Of a stretch of DNA of 64,000 nucleotides, positions 53,704 to 64,000 are shown piece after piece. The notes below the pieces were generated by a model. That model saw nothing but the letters and a program-made list of their open reading frames with translations, made no database searches and was not told where the DNA came from. The translations under genes were made by a program, and so were the position numbers. Source of the DNA: Aptenodytes patagonicus (lineage: Eukaryota > Chordata > Aves > Sphenisciformes > Spheniscidae); NCBI RefSeq assembly GCF_965638725.1, contig NC_134960.1:5582501-5646500 (forward strand), read 5' to 3'. Position 1 is the first letter of the stretch. Each line of letters starts with the position of its first letter.

Positions 53704-56700
53704 AAAAACTAAAATCCCAGTGCATTAAGGCTTGGAAACAGTTTCAGTTTGGAGTCAGACCAGGTTTTCTCTGCCACCTGTTTCATAACCCAGAGAAATA
53801 TTCCTGAACTCACCGGCCAAGCCCACAATTCAGCTGCAAAACTCTTTAATTAATCTCACCTGCCCCCATCAGCACAGGACAAATCATCAGGTTCATGCTC
53901 TGGCAAGGGGCCTCTCGAGCTACCATTTCAGCACTGAACTGGAGTTACAGACATGGGGGTTATTTGGCCATGTTCCCTTCCCCCCCAAAATCTTTAGGGA
54001 GCGCTCCCCATGCTTACAGTTGGGTGCAGCATCACCACTCCTGGAGCATCAGGGGCCAGGACCGCCACAACCGCCACAACCACAGCGAGCAGCAGCTCCA
54101 GCGTTGGTCACACAATGCATTTGCCATGTCTTGTGGCAAGGTAGCCCTGCCTGCAGAGCTTTGTGGCTGAAAAACTTTTTAGGGGTTTCAAGTTAGTCCT
54201 TGTGCCCTTAGGACTCGGTTTGGGAACTTTGCTTCCAAAATTGATTAGGCTACACTATGTTAGAGAGAGGATGTTTGTAGTAACCAGAGAGATGGTCGTT
54301 AGCTACAATTTTAAATAGAACAAGCCTTAAAGAAAGCTGCTTGTCCTCTGCTCCTAGGCAGCAGGCAGACGTGGTTATCTTACCATAATGGAAATCACCA
54401 TGCTTTCACGGTCAGTTAAATTAGACTATGGAATTTTGTTTTGTAAACTAGAAAACAAAAATAAAACATAAATTTGGCTGGGCTTCAGATTCCCCCAAGA
54501 TCAGTAGCTTAAGTGTGTTAACCAAAATGTCTGTTGATGAATCCATGAAGCTAATATACTAAATATTTTAGCGATCAAGATAAATCAATTGCTCAGTCTC
54601 AGATTGACCTACATTTCATAAGCATTAGCAGCCTCCCTGTCAATCATCTTTATTGCTACTGACATCTAGTGGTAACATTTAGCTGCATTTCTGAATTCCT
54701 GTAAAACAATCTTGCATTCTCTCAAACCAGAAAAAAAAAGAGAGTGGTTTCCTAGGGAAAGAAATGCACTACGTTTTGTGAGAGGCTGAGATAATTACTG
54801 AGTTTTGAGTGAGACTGCCAGCACTACCTAACGGTAAAATTTATCTTCGTGAGCTATTTGCAAACTCAAAGTATTCAAAAAGACCCCCATAAACAATTTC
54901 ATATGGAAGGAGAAAATAATCAACTGATCTGGCATGAATTTGCTGAGCAAAGCACATCTTTTTTTAACTCTTCCCAATAAGATCATGGCTGCTCTGAAAC
55001 AATTTAGCATTTAACAACTTACTCTTCTAAATACGCGTGTGTGTAAAGCACATGGAAGTCTAAACAGATTTCCTCTTAGATGCTGTGCAATCGATAGAAG
55101 AATCAACAGTTCCTGTAATACAGCCTGTCAATCTGCATGATTCGATTGATAAGAAACACTGAGTTCAGAATATAAAGGCCAAATGCACTGATCTCAGTTG
55201 AGGACCGGGGAAGGACTTGCAGTGCAGATCACAACCGCAACCCCCCGCAGCAGCCTTGCCCGGGGATCTGTACCTCGCTCTGTTCCTGGGAGCTCTGCTT
55301 TCCACAGGTCTCGGCTGCTTTGGCAACAGAAGGGGTTGGTAGAGTAGATGTACCAACAGCAGATCCTTGGGGATCTACTGGTTAGTTCCTCATAGCCAAA
55401 GTGACAATAGGTGCCGTACACAGCAGGATCCGTACCTGCGAGCATTTCTAATGGAAATGAGAGCGGCAGAAGTCCAGAGAAGCTATTGCACACAGGCTGC
55501 CTATCTGTACGTGTGCAGTTAACTAGACGTCCTTGAACGTACCAGACTTGCTGCAGGTGCATAGATGGATCTCCTTTCTATGTGCTGGGCTCACCATATT
55601 CAGGATGCAGAATAAACCTATGCAGAGATGGCATTTGCCTGGGAATTTTCAAAGATGGTCACTAAAAGGTTTGGCAGCTGAGGTGGTAGCGCTGATGATG
55701 GGTGTGGATACCAGCCACGGTCCTGTGCTAGGAAGATAATTCTAGCCTTCCTCCTTGACTGGCATGGAAATGCCGTGAGTGGTCAGGCTGTGCCTCGGCG
55801 ACGGGGAAGAACAACCCCGGTTAAGAGGTTTAGTTGAATCAAAATGAGCTCTCTTCCTCCGTTACGAGCAAATGTCTTGGGTTCTGTGGCAACAGAGGCT
55901 CTGTTGGGAGGGGGAAGGCTGCCATGCAGAGCGATTAGAGCAATAGGTAAAGCACTGTTCTGGTATTCTGTATCAATGTTTTGCAGGCCTGGCAGTGGTC
56001 ACAGTTGATGCCTACAAGCACTGGATATTCCACAAGTTGAAGACGGAATACTGACTTGTTTACCTGAAGATAATAGGACTTCGGGGTATTTCCTCAGAGA
56101 AAATATAAATTTTAATATAATTTCATAAGCTTTGGAGGTTAGCTTGTCTTGTAGCTTCAGTGATATCAAACTTCTTCAAGTAGGAGCTAGATAGAAAGCT
56201 GTTTAGTTTTTGCCAGCATATGTAAAACAAGACTTTTCTATCTGCATTGTAGATTGTTTGTGGACACTTCCAGATTCTTGTGCTTTCTGCAGTCATTCTG
56301 GGGACTGAACTCTCATTGATATCAGTAGAGGTTCCATGAACAGGACACATGCAGGATTTTGAGTGTAGAAGCCCACAGTGTGGTGTGGAGTAGTGAATTG
56401 CTTTTAGTTTGGAGATGACTGGGGGAGATGGGAAGAGCAACTGTATATTAAGGGAACAATTACAGATCATCTTCCCGGTGACATCAATGAGAGATTTGCC
56501 TTCAACCTTCCACAGAAGAAGATTTTTAGCTTTAATTTGGGACAGTAAAGGGGTTTTTCAAAAGCACTAAAAGCCAGTGGGAGCTTGTTCAGCTGCTCCT
56601 TATGCCTTTAAAAACCCCTACACCAAAAGTGATAGCTAACAACATGAAATGGAAGTAAATAAAATGCATTTTCATTGCTGTTTTGAGTTACATAATTCTT

Positions 56701-57797
56701 GTTTCTTGATTTGTTAGTTGATCTGAATTTACATGGATTTAATCTATATGGTGACCAAGAAAATGGTCAGTAAGTGGTAAAGGTGCAAAGTATAGCCACA
56801 AAGCAAGCAATGTGTAGGTGTAGACCCTAAGCAGCTATCAAAGACGGGTAACAAAAGTTCACTGCCTACAGCCATGTCTTTTGTGTCCACATCTACCAAG
56901 CTAGATGGCCATTTCAGCATTTACCGGCAGATAACAAATGCTCCCAGCTTACTAGAAGGATAAACTCAAGGACAACTAGGACCCAGTCACAGATAAGAAC
57001 TCACAGACATCAGTTAAACGTCACCCTACCTGCATGGAGCACTGAGCATGTTCCTACTGTTCTTCAGAATATCGGAGCAAGAACTACCTTAGCATTAGGT
57101 CAGCTTGTACAGGGCGGATTGCCCCTGGACGGTCGCATCCCTCGCTCAAGTCCTCTCTGGCAGTAGCTGCCATAAGAAATGCAGTGGAACAAGGATCTAA
57201 CAAAGGGTTCCGATCTACTCAAATACACCAAAAATGACTCCCTTCTGTATTCTCTAAATCAAGGCCGCAAAGAGCCCTTACATCATCTGGTTTGATATCA
57301 CGGTCAGGCTCTTAATTTCACCTAAGACTCCTACATAGAGCCTAGCAACTTGTATTGGGCTAAAGTATTTCCTCCAGAAGTGATCTGTTAAATCAAAAAG
57401 GCATTAGAGTGATGGGGATTACGTCACTGGTCTGGTTAGGATTAACCAGTCTCACCATTAAAAATCCATGGCTTGCTTTATTTGATTTTGTGTAGCTTCA
57501 CCTTCCACCCCGTTGGATGGATATTTGTATATCTTTCTCTGCTCAATTTAAGAACTTGTTAATATAAAGCATCTCCTCCCTGTAAAGAAATCTGATTGCC
57601 TCTTGATCTTCATTGTAAGCTGAACAGACTTGGCTGTAAGCCATTTTCTCCCTCCCTGAAGTAATTTTTTATGGCTTTTTACTGCACAATCTCTATTTTT
57701 TTCAACATCTTTAAAAATGTGAACAGTGGAATAGTTTGCAAATTTTTAATTGATCTCACTTAATGCCATATGCAGATATAAAAATCATAATCCTCCT

Positions 57798-57803
57798 TTT
57801 ATT
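57798..57803 (-). terminator. Candidate polyadenylation signal of COL23A1
   Basis: TTTATT on plus is AATAAA on minus, 2.0 kb past the COL23A1 stop codon. It is the first canonical hexamer I noticed. An ATTAAA variant near 58,775-58,780 would give a 1.0-kb 3' UTR instead. Confidence 0.35.
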
Positions 57804-59812
57804 CATTACCCCGCTCTGCATGGGATGTGCCTGAGATGAGATAATTTAAAGAAAGAGACCGAAAAAGGGGAGAGAAGGAAGAGGACAAGAGGAGTGTGCA
57901 GAGTTACAGAGTTTACAATTAAAACCACATAAACCAAGAAAAATCAAACACAAATGAACCCTACAAACCAAAACAATTAAATACTCCAAACTCCCAAGTT
58001 TTGGGAACCCCAACAGCAACATTATGTGCTCTGTTTAAGAAAAGACTTCAGCAGAGCCCTCCCTGTCCTGCAACTCTCTACACTGAAAGTATTGCTAGGT
58101 TTTTGTGTTTTGAAATTCTGCAGCGGAGGTTTCTTGGGGAATTTGGGTTCCACAGTAACAAAGCGCTTTGCACATCTTCAGCCACAGACCCCAGAACAGG
58201 ACCCAGAGGTGCTTCCTCTTGAGAAAAAAAAAAGCTTTTCTTGATAGTAGTGGAAATAACCACAGGTAGTCAAGGTTGTTCTCTTTAGCCAAAGAATTGC
58301 TATTTCCATCATATCAACAGCAGGTAGCAATGAATGGAGCTTGGCTTTGTTTCCTCTGCAAGTTGCAAGTCCTTCTCTTGTTTGACCAGATGGTACACAG
58401 CAGCTTCTTTCGTTCTAGGGCTGCATCCTTTTTTTCTTCTTTGTTTTCAGCCAGAGTTTTTCACCCTTTTAATGTGCATGTGCAATGCAAATACAGAGTT
58501 GAGAGCCAAATTAGGATAGGGATTTCTCCCTCCTTCATGCGATAAGGCACACTAGGCAACACACTGTCTCAGTACTGTTAGTTCACGCAGCAACATTAGC
58601 AGTGAATACTGTTCATTCCCAGGTACTGTCATGGGTACCTTTATCAAATCCTGTTGTTACCATGCGTATCTTACGGGTTTGGGAGCTTTACAATATTTTC
58701 AAAGTCCATAAATGACAGAATCCAGTATAAAAAAAGGTCAATATATTACTGTTGAAAGGTTTTTTTTTTTCCTTTTTTAATACAAAAATTAAAAAGATCA
58801 AAATATATCACATTATTTACATATTGTGCTTCATGCTTAGAGATCACTGGAAGAGAACACACAGACAAACATTTTAATCAAAGAGAAATGCTCCATTCAT
58901 TACACTTACTAATCTTATTGTTAATATTATAAGGATTGGCATTCAGATTTCTTTTAATATTAACAGTGCATCCAAATGACTTACCACAGAATTAAAAACT
59001 TTTATATGCTAAGGGCGTGCTCACATTCTAACCGAGGGTTTGCAACCAGTTAAGTAACATGCTTGCTATTAACTCGAACTGTGTCCACATACCACGTGTT
59101 TCAAACTGGGTTAGTAATTCCGCTCAGCTTCAGTGTCATACCCTTGTCGGAGAATGAGGTTACAGCATCCTCCTGCAAGTCTGGATCAAATGCTCATCTT
59201 ACGGCAGGACACGTCTCTCCTCATTCTCCTGGGCTGCCTTTAGCACTTACAACCCCTGGCTGTTTTGGGTGCGTGAGACAGTACGAATTACCTGACCACG
59301 TGGCACCTTGATTTACTGATTCAAGCACTGAAGGAGCGTAGTGGTTGTGGATTATAATTACAATGGCAGAAAAGTCTTTGTTTGGAAATGAATGTTTTGT
59401 AACTCTGCGACAAAGAGGTAACCCACTGTAAAAGTCTCAGCTAGAGGGTATGGTCTAAGTCACAGAAGCACATTTTGCAGAGCGGTACAGTCTTTGCGTG
59501 AGTGGTTCCTAAACTGCCTGGGCCATAATAGAAGCCTAGCCTGAGCAAGCCTGAAAAAAAGGCATTGCTACCGACAATATTAACAAGAATGATTTTCACG
59601 CTTAGCAAGTTTTTGGAGCAGTGTTCCTAGCACCAGTCTACAGCTGTGGGGAACGAGACATGAAGCTAGATGGAATCCTGCTCTCCCAAGGCATGGCGTT
59701 ATGTCTGCCAGGCATATAACCTGTTGCTTAAAGGAAGTGCAGCAGCACAAACGATCGCCATGCGGCAAACAAAATTACTCAGGACCTGCTCAAGGATATA
59801 CAATTATTATTA

Positions 59813-62800
59813 TTACTGTACCTTATGCCAACATCCTGCTACTGGCAGTCCGTCTGGTCCCTGCAAAATTGAATTTACAGATTTAATTTCTATTGACAGT
59901 GACTTAAGTGTCTGACCCAAAAACCTGAAGCTCAGTCTTCACAACGATGAAAGGTTTAGCAGTGCCGTTAATTACCATGCAAAACCCATTTACTGTATAT
60001 GCACAAAAATAAATATGCAGGCAATATAATCCGTGTGTCACGCACAACAGAAAATTGAATACATCCCAGGGTAAAAAAAAACAAAAACCAAAACAAAACC
60101 CAAAAAACCTACACTTTTTTTCCTTTAAACAAAAAAGAAAATGTGAACAAATATAAAAATTTGGAACCACAGTTAATTAACTTTATAATCTGCTTTATAA
60201 GGTAGTGTTTTTTGCAATCAGACATATATATGGAAAGCATGATGTGGAAATGTATTTTTTGTTAATATGCGCTTTTCATTTTGGGGGCGGTGATGTAATT
60301 TTTTTTTTCCCCCGCATGATATCCTAATTGTGTTAAATTCGATCCTGCAGTACTTAGTTTCTTTAAGAAATCCTGAGTTGCTGAACTGATTGAAATAGGA
60401 TGAGTTGCGGACTATGCAAAGGGAGTGAAAATATTTGTCTTTTTCTGATGGAGATACAAGAAACATACAGAAATCAGAAAGCCAGAAGAGCTTACTTACC
60501 AGGAGGAAAACACTGAAAAGGAAGGAGCCCCTTAGAAGAGGAATGGACTATGTATGACCAACTCTTTCAAGATACTTTAGAAGAAATAGCTGACTTCAGC
60601 TGTCTTTTCTGATGCTGGATTTTTTTAAGGCTCTTGGATCTCCGATTGCATGAATTTCTGCATGTAGAGCTACAGAGAGCACACATGCACTGACCCTTCC
60701 CTCAGAGCCACCTCCAAATTAACTAGGGGTGGGAAACCACGAGGATGCGTACGCAGCGGAGATAACTGCTAGTGCAAATATAGGTCAAAATGCATTTTTA
60801 CGTTTTTTACTGTAAATGTCAGTCATCACATTTTTTGTATTCTGTATTGATTTTATATGTAAAATAGCCTATGCCCAATAAAACAGATGCAGTGAAGTAA
60901 GGTTACCCTCTCCAGCTACTCATAGTGTAAGAGGTCTAGTTATTTTCACATGCTTTCCTATAACATTAGTTAGAAAACATACACATTTTTCTGCTGACAC
61001 CAGTAAATATTTTGGTCCATAACTATTCATAAAAAAAAAGTGCAACTTATACATTTGCCAGAGTTGTCTGGGGGTGAATGGTAACGGGGACAAGGCGCAG
61101 AGCAGTTGTTTGACCTGGAAAGATCCTAACCTGCTGTTAAAGCGCATCCTAACACCGGCAGTCACGGCACCGATTCCTGCCCTGGGCTTTTTCTCCTTCC
61201 CGTGCACTCAAAATACTTATTTTGGCCATCATAAAACTCCATGCCTTTCCATCATGTTTCACTCGAATGATTCCAAAACGACTTGTCAACTTAAAAAGAG
61301 CTTTGCAACCTGCGCGTAAGGCTCATGCTCATGCTGCTGGACTGACAGCCATCGCTGAGAACCCAGCAAGCCTCCACCGCACGGTGGGGTGGAGAATGAA
61401 GACAACACTCCCAGCCAACATGCAACTAACCCTCACATACCTAAGCAGGAAGATGTGCAAGTGCTTTACTAATTAGTCATGTAGTAGTTATGCATTGGAG
61501 AAATCTGCAGTTTGCAATGCCTTCAATACACATAGGTCTTGTGTTTTCTATATAGTTAAGGTGGGAAATAGTTGGTAAATGTAACATTTCTAGGGAGTAA
61601 ATATGAAGAGTTGAAGCGGGCCTGCTGCTAGTAATTGGTTTCTTTGACACATACGAAAGTAATTTAACTTTTTGAAAGAGAGACAGCTTACTGCTCTTTT
61701 GTTTCTCTGAAGACAACTGCAAGTCATCTAGCATGCAGCATTTTCTATGGTTAAAAAAATGAAAATAAAACAATGACCTTTTTTAGCTAGTTGCGCAGTG
61801 CCCTGTCAGGGAGCAGAACACGAACCGTCCTGCATAGCCGTTGGACTTCAACCTGAGCTCTGCGGGGCAGAGCTGCGTGCTGACACAGCAAATGCCCTCC
61901 TAAGGCCCCGAGTGCCAGTGACCCCCTCCAGCCACCGCTCTGCGGAATTGGCTGTTCCTTTGGGGAAAGCCTTTCAAAACCCAGACTCAAAGGGTGTGCA
62001 GCAGCACAGGCACGAGGGGAACCGAACTGGGCCGGAGGTGCTGAGAGAAACTAGAACTAATTTTTAGCATCTGTTATCATAAAGGGGCAAGCATCCCTTA
62101 CGTGATCTCCCATTGCTTACACTCCTTATCTAAAGTCATTTTAACTGTGGGAAGAAGGCACAACACACCGGCGTCCTTCCCTGACTGCCAAAGTGAAACA
62201 TCTTGTTCCAGCTCTGCTGCCTTGTGTCCTTCCTCTCCCTGGAGGGATTCGCTCCTCGGGACAGGACTTGGCCACAGCAGAAACACACGCAAGCCATGCA
62301 AGAAAGAAAGAGAGCAGATACTGTACCAAAGGGCAGGGCACGCTCACCCCGTCCAGGCCTGGTAAACCTGGGTCCCTTTTGCTGCCTGCAATGCTACGAT
62401 CTCCCTGTTTGAAAAAATAACTGCTTGTTGAGAATGATAAAGGACATGGGAGTTACTCAAACAGACACCCGTGTTTCAGCGGAGGAGGACGGGTCCAGAA
62501 CTTTACACCTCCGTTTCTGATGATACAGCAAGTCAGCAGAGTGGTTTTATGGTAGGGAATTCACAGACACGTAGAGTCTGTCATCTGGGAAAGATCTTCT
62601 ATACACAAACCAGAGATTCACATTTGTAACAGTGCAGTGAAAAAGATGAGGGTTAAATCATCCAGCATGTTGAGAGAGGAAAGGTGATCATCAGAAACAA
62701 AAAAAATTAATTGTAGTTCACATTCAATCTCAAGCAAAATAAAGCATATTGACTGAAGAAGCTTTTTGCTGGTATAGTGGAGCTATACAACAGCTTTGAT

Positions 62801-63931
62801 TGCCATAGCTGTGCCGGTGGGGCAAGAAAATGTCACACATTTAGAAAAGAAATGGGTTTTTTTAGTGCCTGGCACTACTAGTTAGGTGCAGCTGAAGTAG
62901 CGGCTAACAGCTACATTTAAGTAGTTTTAGTTCAGTAGTTGATACGAATCACTCTTTCATCCTGCAGCAAACCAGATCTCTCTGGTTTTAGTCATTATAT
63001 GAAAAATAGTAATGAAAAGGAGGTATATTTTACCAGGCCAGATAACTTCTTATAAACCAGTACAGATTTTCTTTTTCTGGGCCCTAGCAAAGGAATGAGA
63101 GGTTCTGGAAGTGAACTTCGGAGATGTACCTTCCTCAGGTTCAAACACCCAGCAGGTTTCCTGGAAAGCCTCTTTGTGTACACGCTGTACGGCTGTGGCC
63201 CAGGACGTATCCGAGAAGGGACGGATCTGAGCCGCGAGCTGCTCTCGTGCAGAGAAACACGGGGAGGTCTCTTCTCCCAGAGGCACTTCTTGGCAGCCCG
63301 GGGAGCTCCAGCTCATACATAACTTATCTTTGGCAGTACTGAGATGCTATCAACTCCGACCTGCTTCCCCAGGCGGGAGAGCTAGAGCCAGGCTCATCCC
63401 TCGCTCGGTTTGTGGAGGTGAAGGGATGGAGCTGACCTTGTCTTCAAATCTCCTCCCATCCACTGCATCCACTTACTCCCCAATTTCAAACGTACTCAAA
63501 AGCCAGGCCGGCAGCTTCACCAGGGCACACTATCACCCAAAGAGCGTTACTGAAGCTCATTGTTCTCGACTACAATAAGAAGGTCTTTACACAAAGATTC
63601 TTTATTTTTACTGCTGTGGCTTGCTCCCATCTGGCCAGAGAGGAGCCCTTACAGCGAGCAGTGAACTTCCAGCAGTGCAGATAAAACAAACCATTAAGAA
63701 AAGTGAGAAAACAATAACCATCTGCTCTGATTTACTGCAAAATAAAGAACTACCAAATCCTCCCTCCCTTTCCCTGGCTGCAAAGCTGCGTCCCCTTTCA
63801 GTCCCAGCAACGCGTGCTCAGGATGGGTGAAATAAGAGACATACCACAGGACAAGGCTGATCCAGTCCGGGAGGGCCTGGTTCCCCCTTCTGCCCTTTGG
63901 CTCCTTTTCTCCCCGGTATTCCTCGCTCACC
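59813..63931 (-). CDS. COL23A1: COL23A1: collagen alpha-1(XXIII), last two coding exons (partial)
   Basis: Exon A (63931-63845, 87 bases, 29 codons) follows a gcatcaacag acceptor and ends at a GTATGT donor. It codes uninterrupted Gly-X-Y triplets (GERGIPGRKGAKGQKGEPG, then PPG) running into LDQPCPV. Exon B (59860-59813, 48 bases) follows tttgcag and codes GPDGLPVAGCWHK, then VQ and a stop. The LDQPCPV-GPDGLPV-GCWHK end is the C-terminal signature of the membrane-collagen group (XIII/XXIII/XXV); the LDQPCPV wording and the location beside PHYKPL point to type XXIII. The protein is a type II membrane collagen of the cell surface that can be shed. The upstream triple-helix, membrane and cytoplasmic exons lie off the right edge. 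Odd point: two extra residues (VQ) follow the usual terminal K. Confidence 0.92.
59861..63844 (-). other. Last intron of COL23A1
   Basis: This 4.0-kb intron runs from the GTATGT donor to the tttgcag acceptor. No further Gly-X-Y exon was found in it. It contains only short simple runs and AT-rich sequence; the frames near 61.8-62.4 kb are GC-richer but not recognisable. Confidence 0.75.
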
Positions 63932-64000
63932 CTGTTGATGCAACAGGAAAATAGGAACAGGAGGGGTGACACCTCGGTTTTAACTTGCACAGCACTTGCA
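63932..64000 (-). other. Intron sequence of COL23A1 at the window edge
   Basis: The sequence upstream (in gene sense) of the Gly-X-Y exon ends in ctattttcctgttgcatcaacag, an intron 3' end. No coding sequence is visible here. Confidence 0.7.

Larger units (their letters stand above)
51701..57790. other. Intergenic between PHYKPL and COL23A1
   Basis: No exon is recognised on either strand. It contains a 22-base T run (53,682-53,703) and a CTCF-like site (52,806-52,819). Open frames at 55,194-55,562 (minus) and 56,123-56,470 (minus) resemble no known protein and lack convincing splice context. Confidence 0.5.

Noticed and set aside
55194..55562. 122-codon Cys-containing frame on minus, first considered as a collagen or secreted exon
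   Set aside because: It has no Gly-X-Y periodicity, no signal peptide and no phase-consistent partner exon.

Overview
The window reads as vertebrate nuclear DNA, most likely from a bird or another sauropsid. The genes are split into short exons with GT...AG introns. CpG-island promoters and relics of CR1, L2/L3-type LINE and MIR-like SINE elements are present, but interspersed repeats are sparse. There is no sign of bacterial or viral organisation. The species cannot be fixed from sequence alone.

Four genes can be assembled exon by exon, with splice phases that agree throughout. (1) NME5 (minus, coding 19,042 to 11,811; 213 aa) encodes a ciliary/axonemal NDPK-DPY30 protein. It has a CpG-island promoter near 20.0-20.7 kb that holds an RFX-type X-box. 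(2) HNRNPAB (plus, coding 29,901 to 36,503; 349 aa) encodes an RNA-binding protein with two RRMs and a Gly/Tyr-rich tail, and has a symmetric cassette exon. (3) PHYKPL, also called AGXT2L2 (minus, coding 48,467 to 40,804; 451 aa, 12 exons), encodes the PLP enzyme 5-phosphohydroxy-L-lysine phospho-lyase. It converges on HNRNPAB. (4) The last two coding exons of COL23A1 (minus, 63,931 to 59,813) encode the end of a transmembrane collagen whose upstream exons lie beyond the right edge.

The order HNRNPAB(+)-PHYKPL(-)-COL23A1(-) matches human 5q35.3. NME5 is at human 5q31.2 beside WNT8A and BRD8, so its position next to HNRNPAB is a different arrangement from human.

By region: 1-11.8 kb is gene-poor, with one speculative terminal exon at 2.2 kb and a MIR-like SINE at 5.9 kb. 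11.8-20.7 kb is NME5 and its promoter, with an unexplained CpG island and GA-rich tract inside an intron. 20.7-28.9 kb is intergenic and holds a degraded LINE of about 1.7 kb plus a second LINE/SINE tail. 28.9-37.1 kb is HNRNPAB. 37.1-48.7 kb is the convergent gap and PHYKPL. 48.7-59.8 kb is intergenic, with an old CR1 piece, an AU-rich block ending at a polyadenylation motif, and a CTCF-like site. 59.8-64 kb is the COL23A1 3' end.

I found no convincing undescribed molecular system. The observations most worth checking are the candidate exon at 2.2 kb, the X-box promoter and its possible divergent transcript, the intronic CpG/GA-rich island, the splice donor just after the HNRNPAB stop, and the altered COL23A1 C-terminus.
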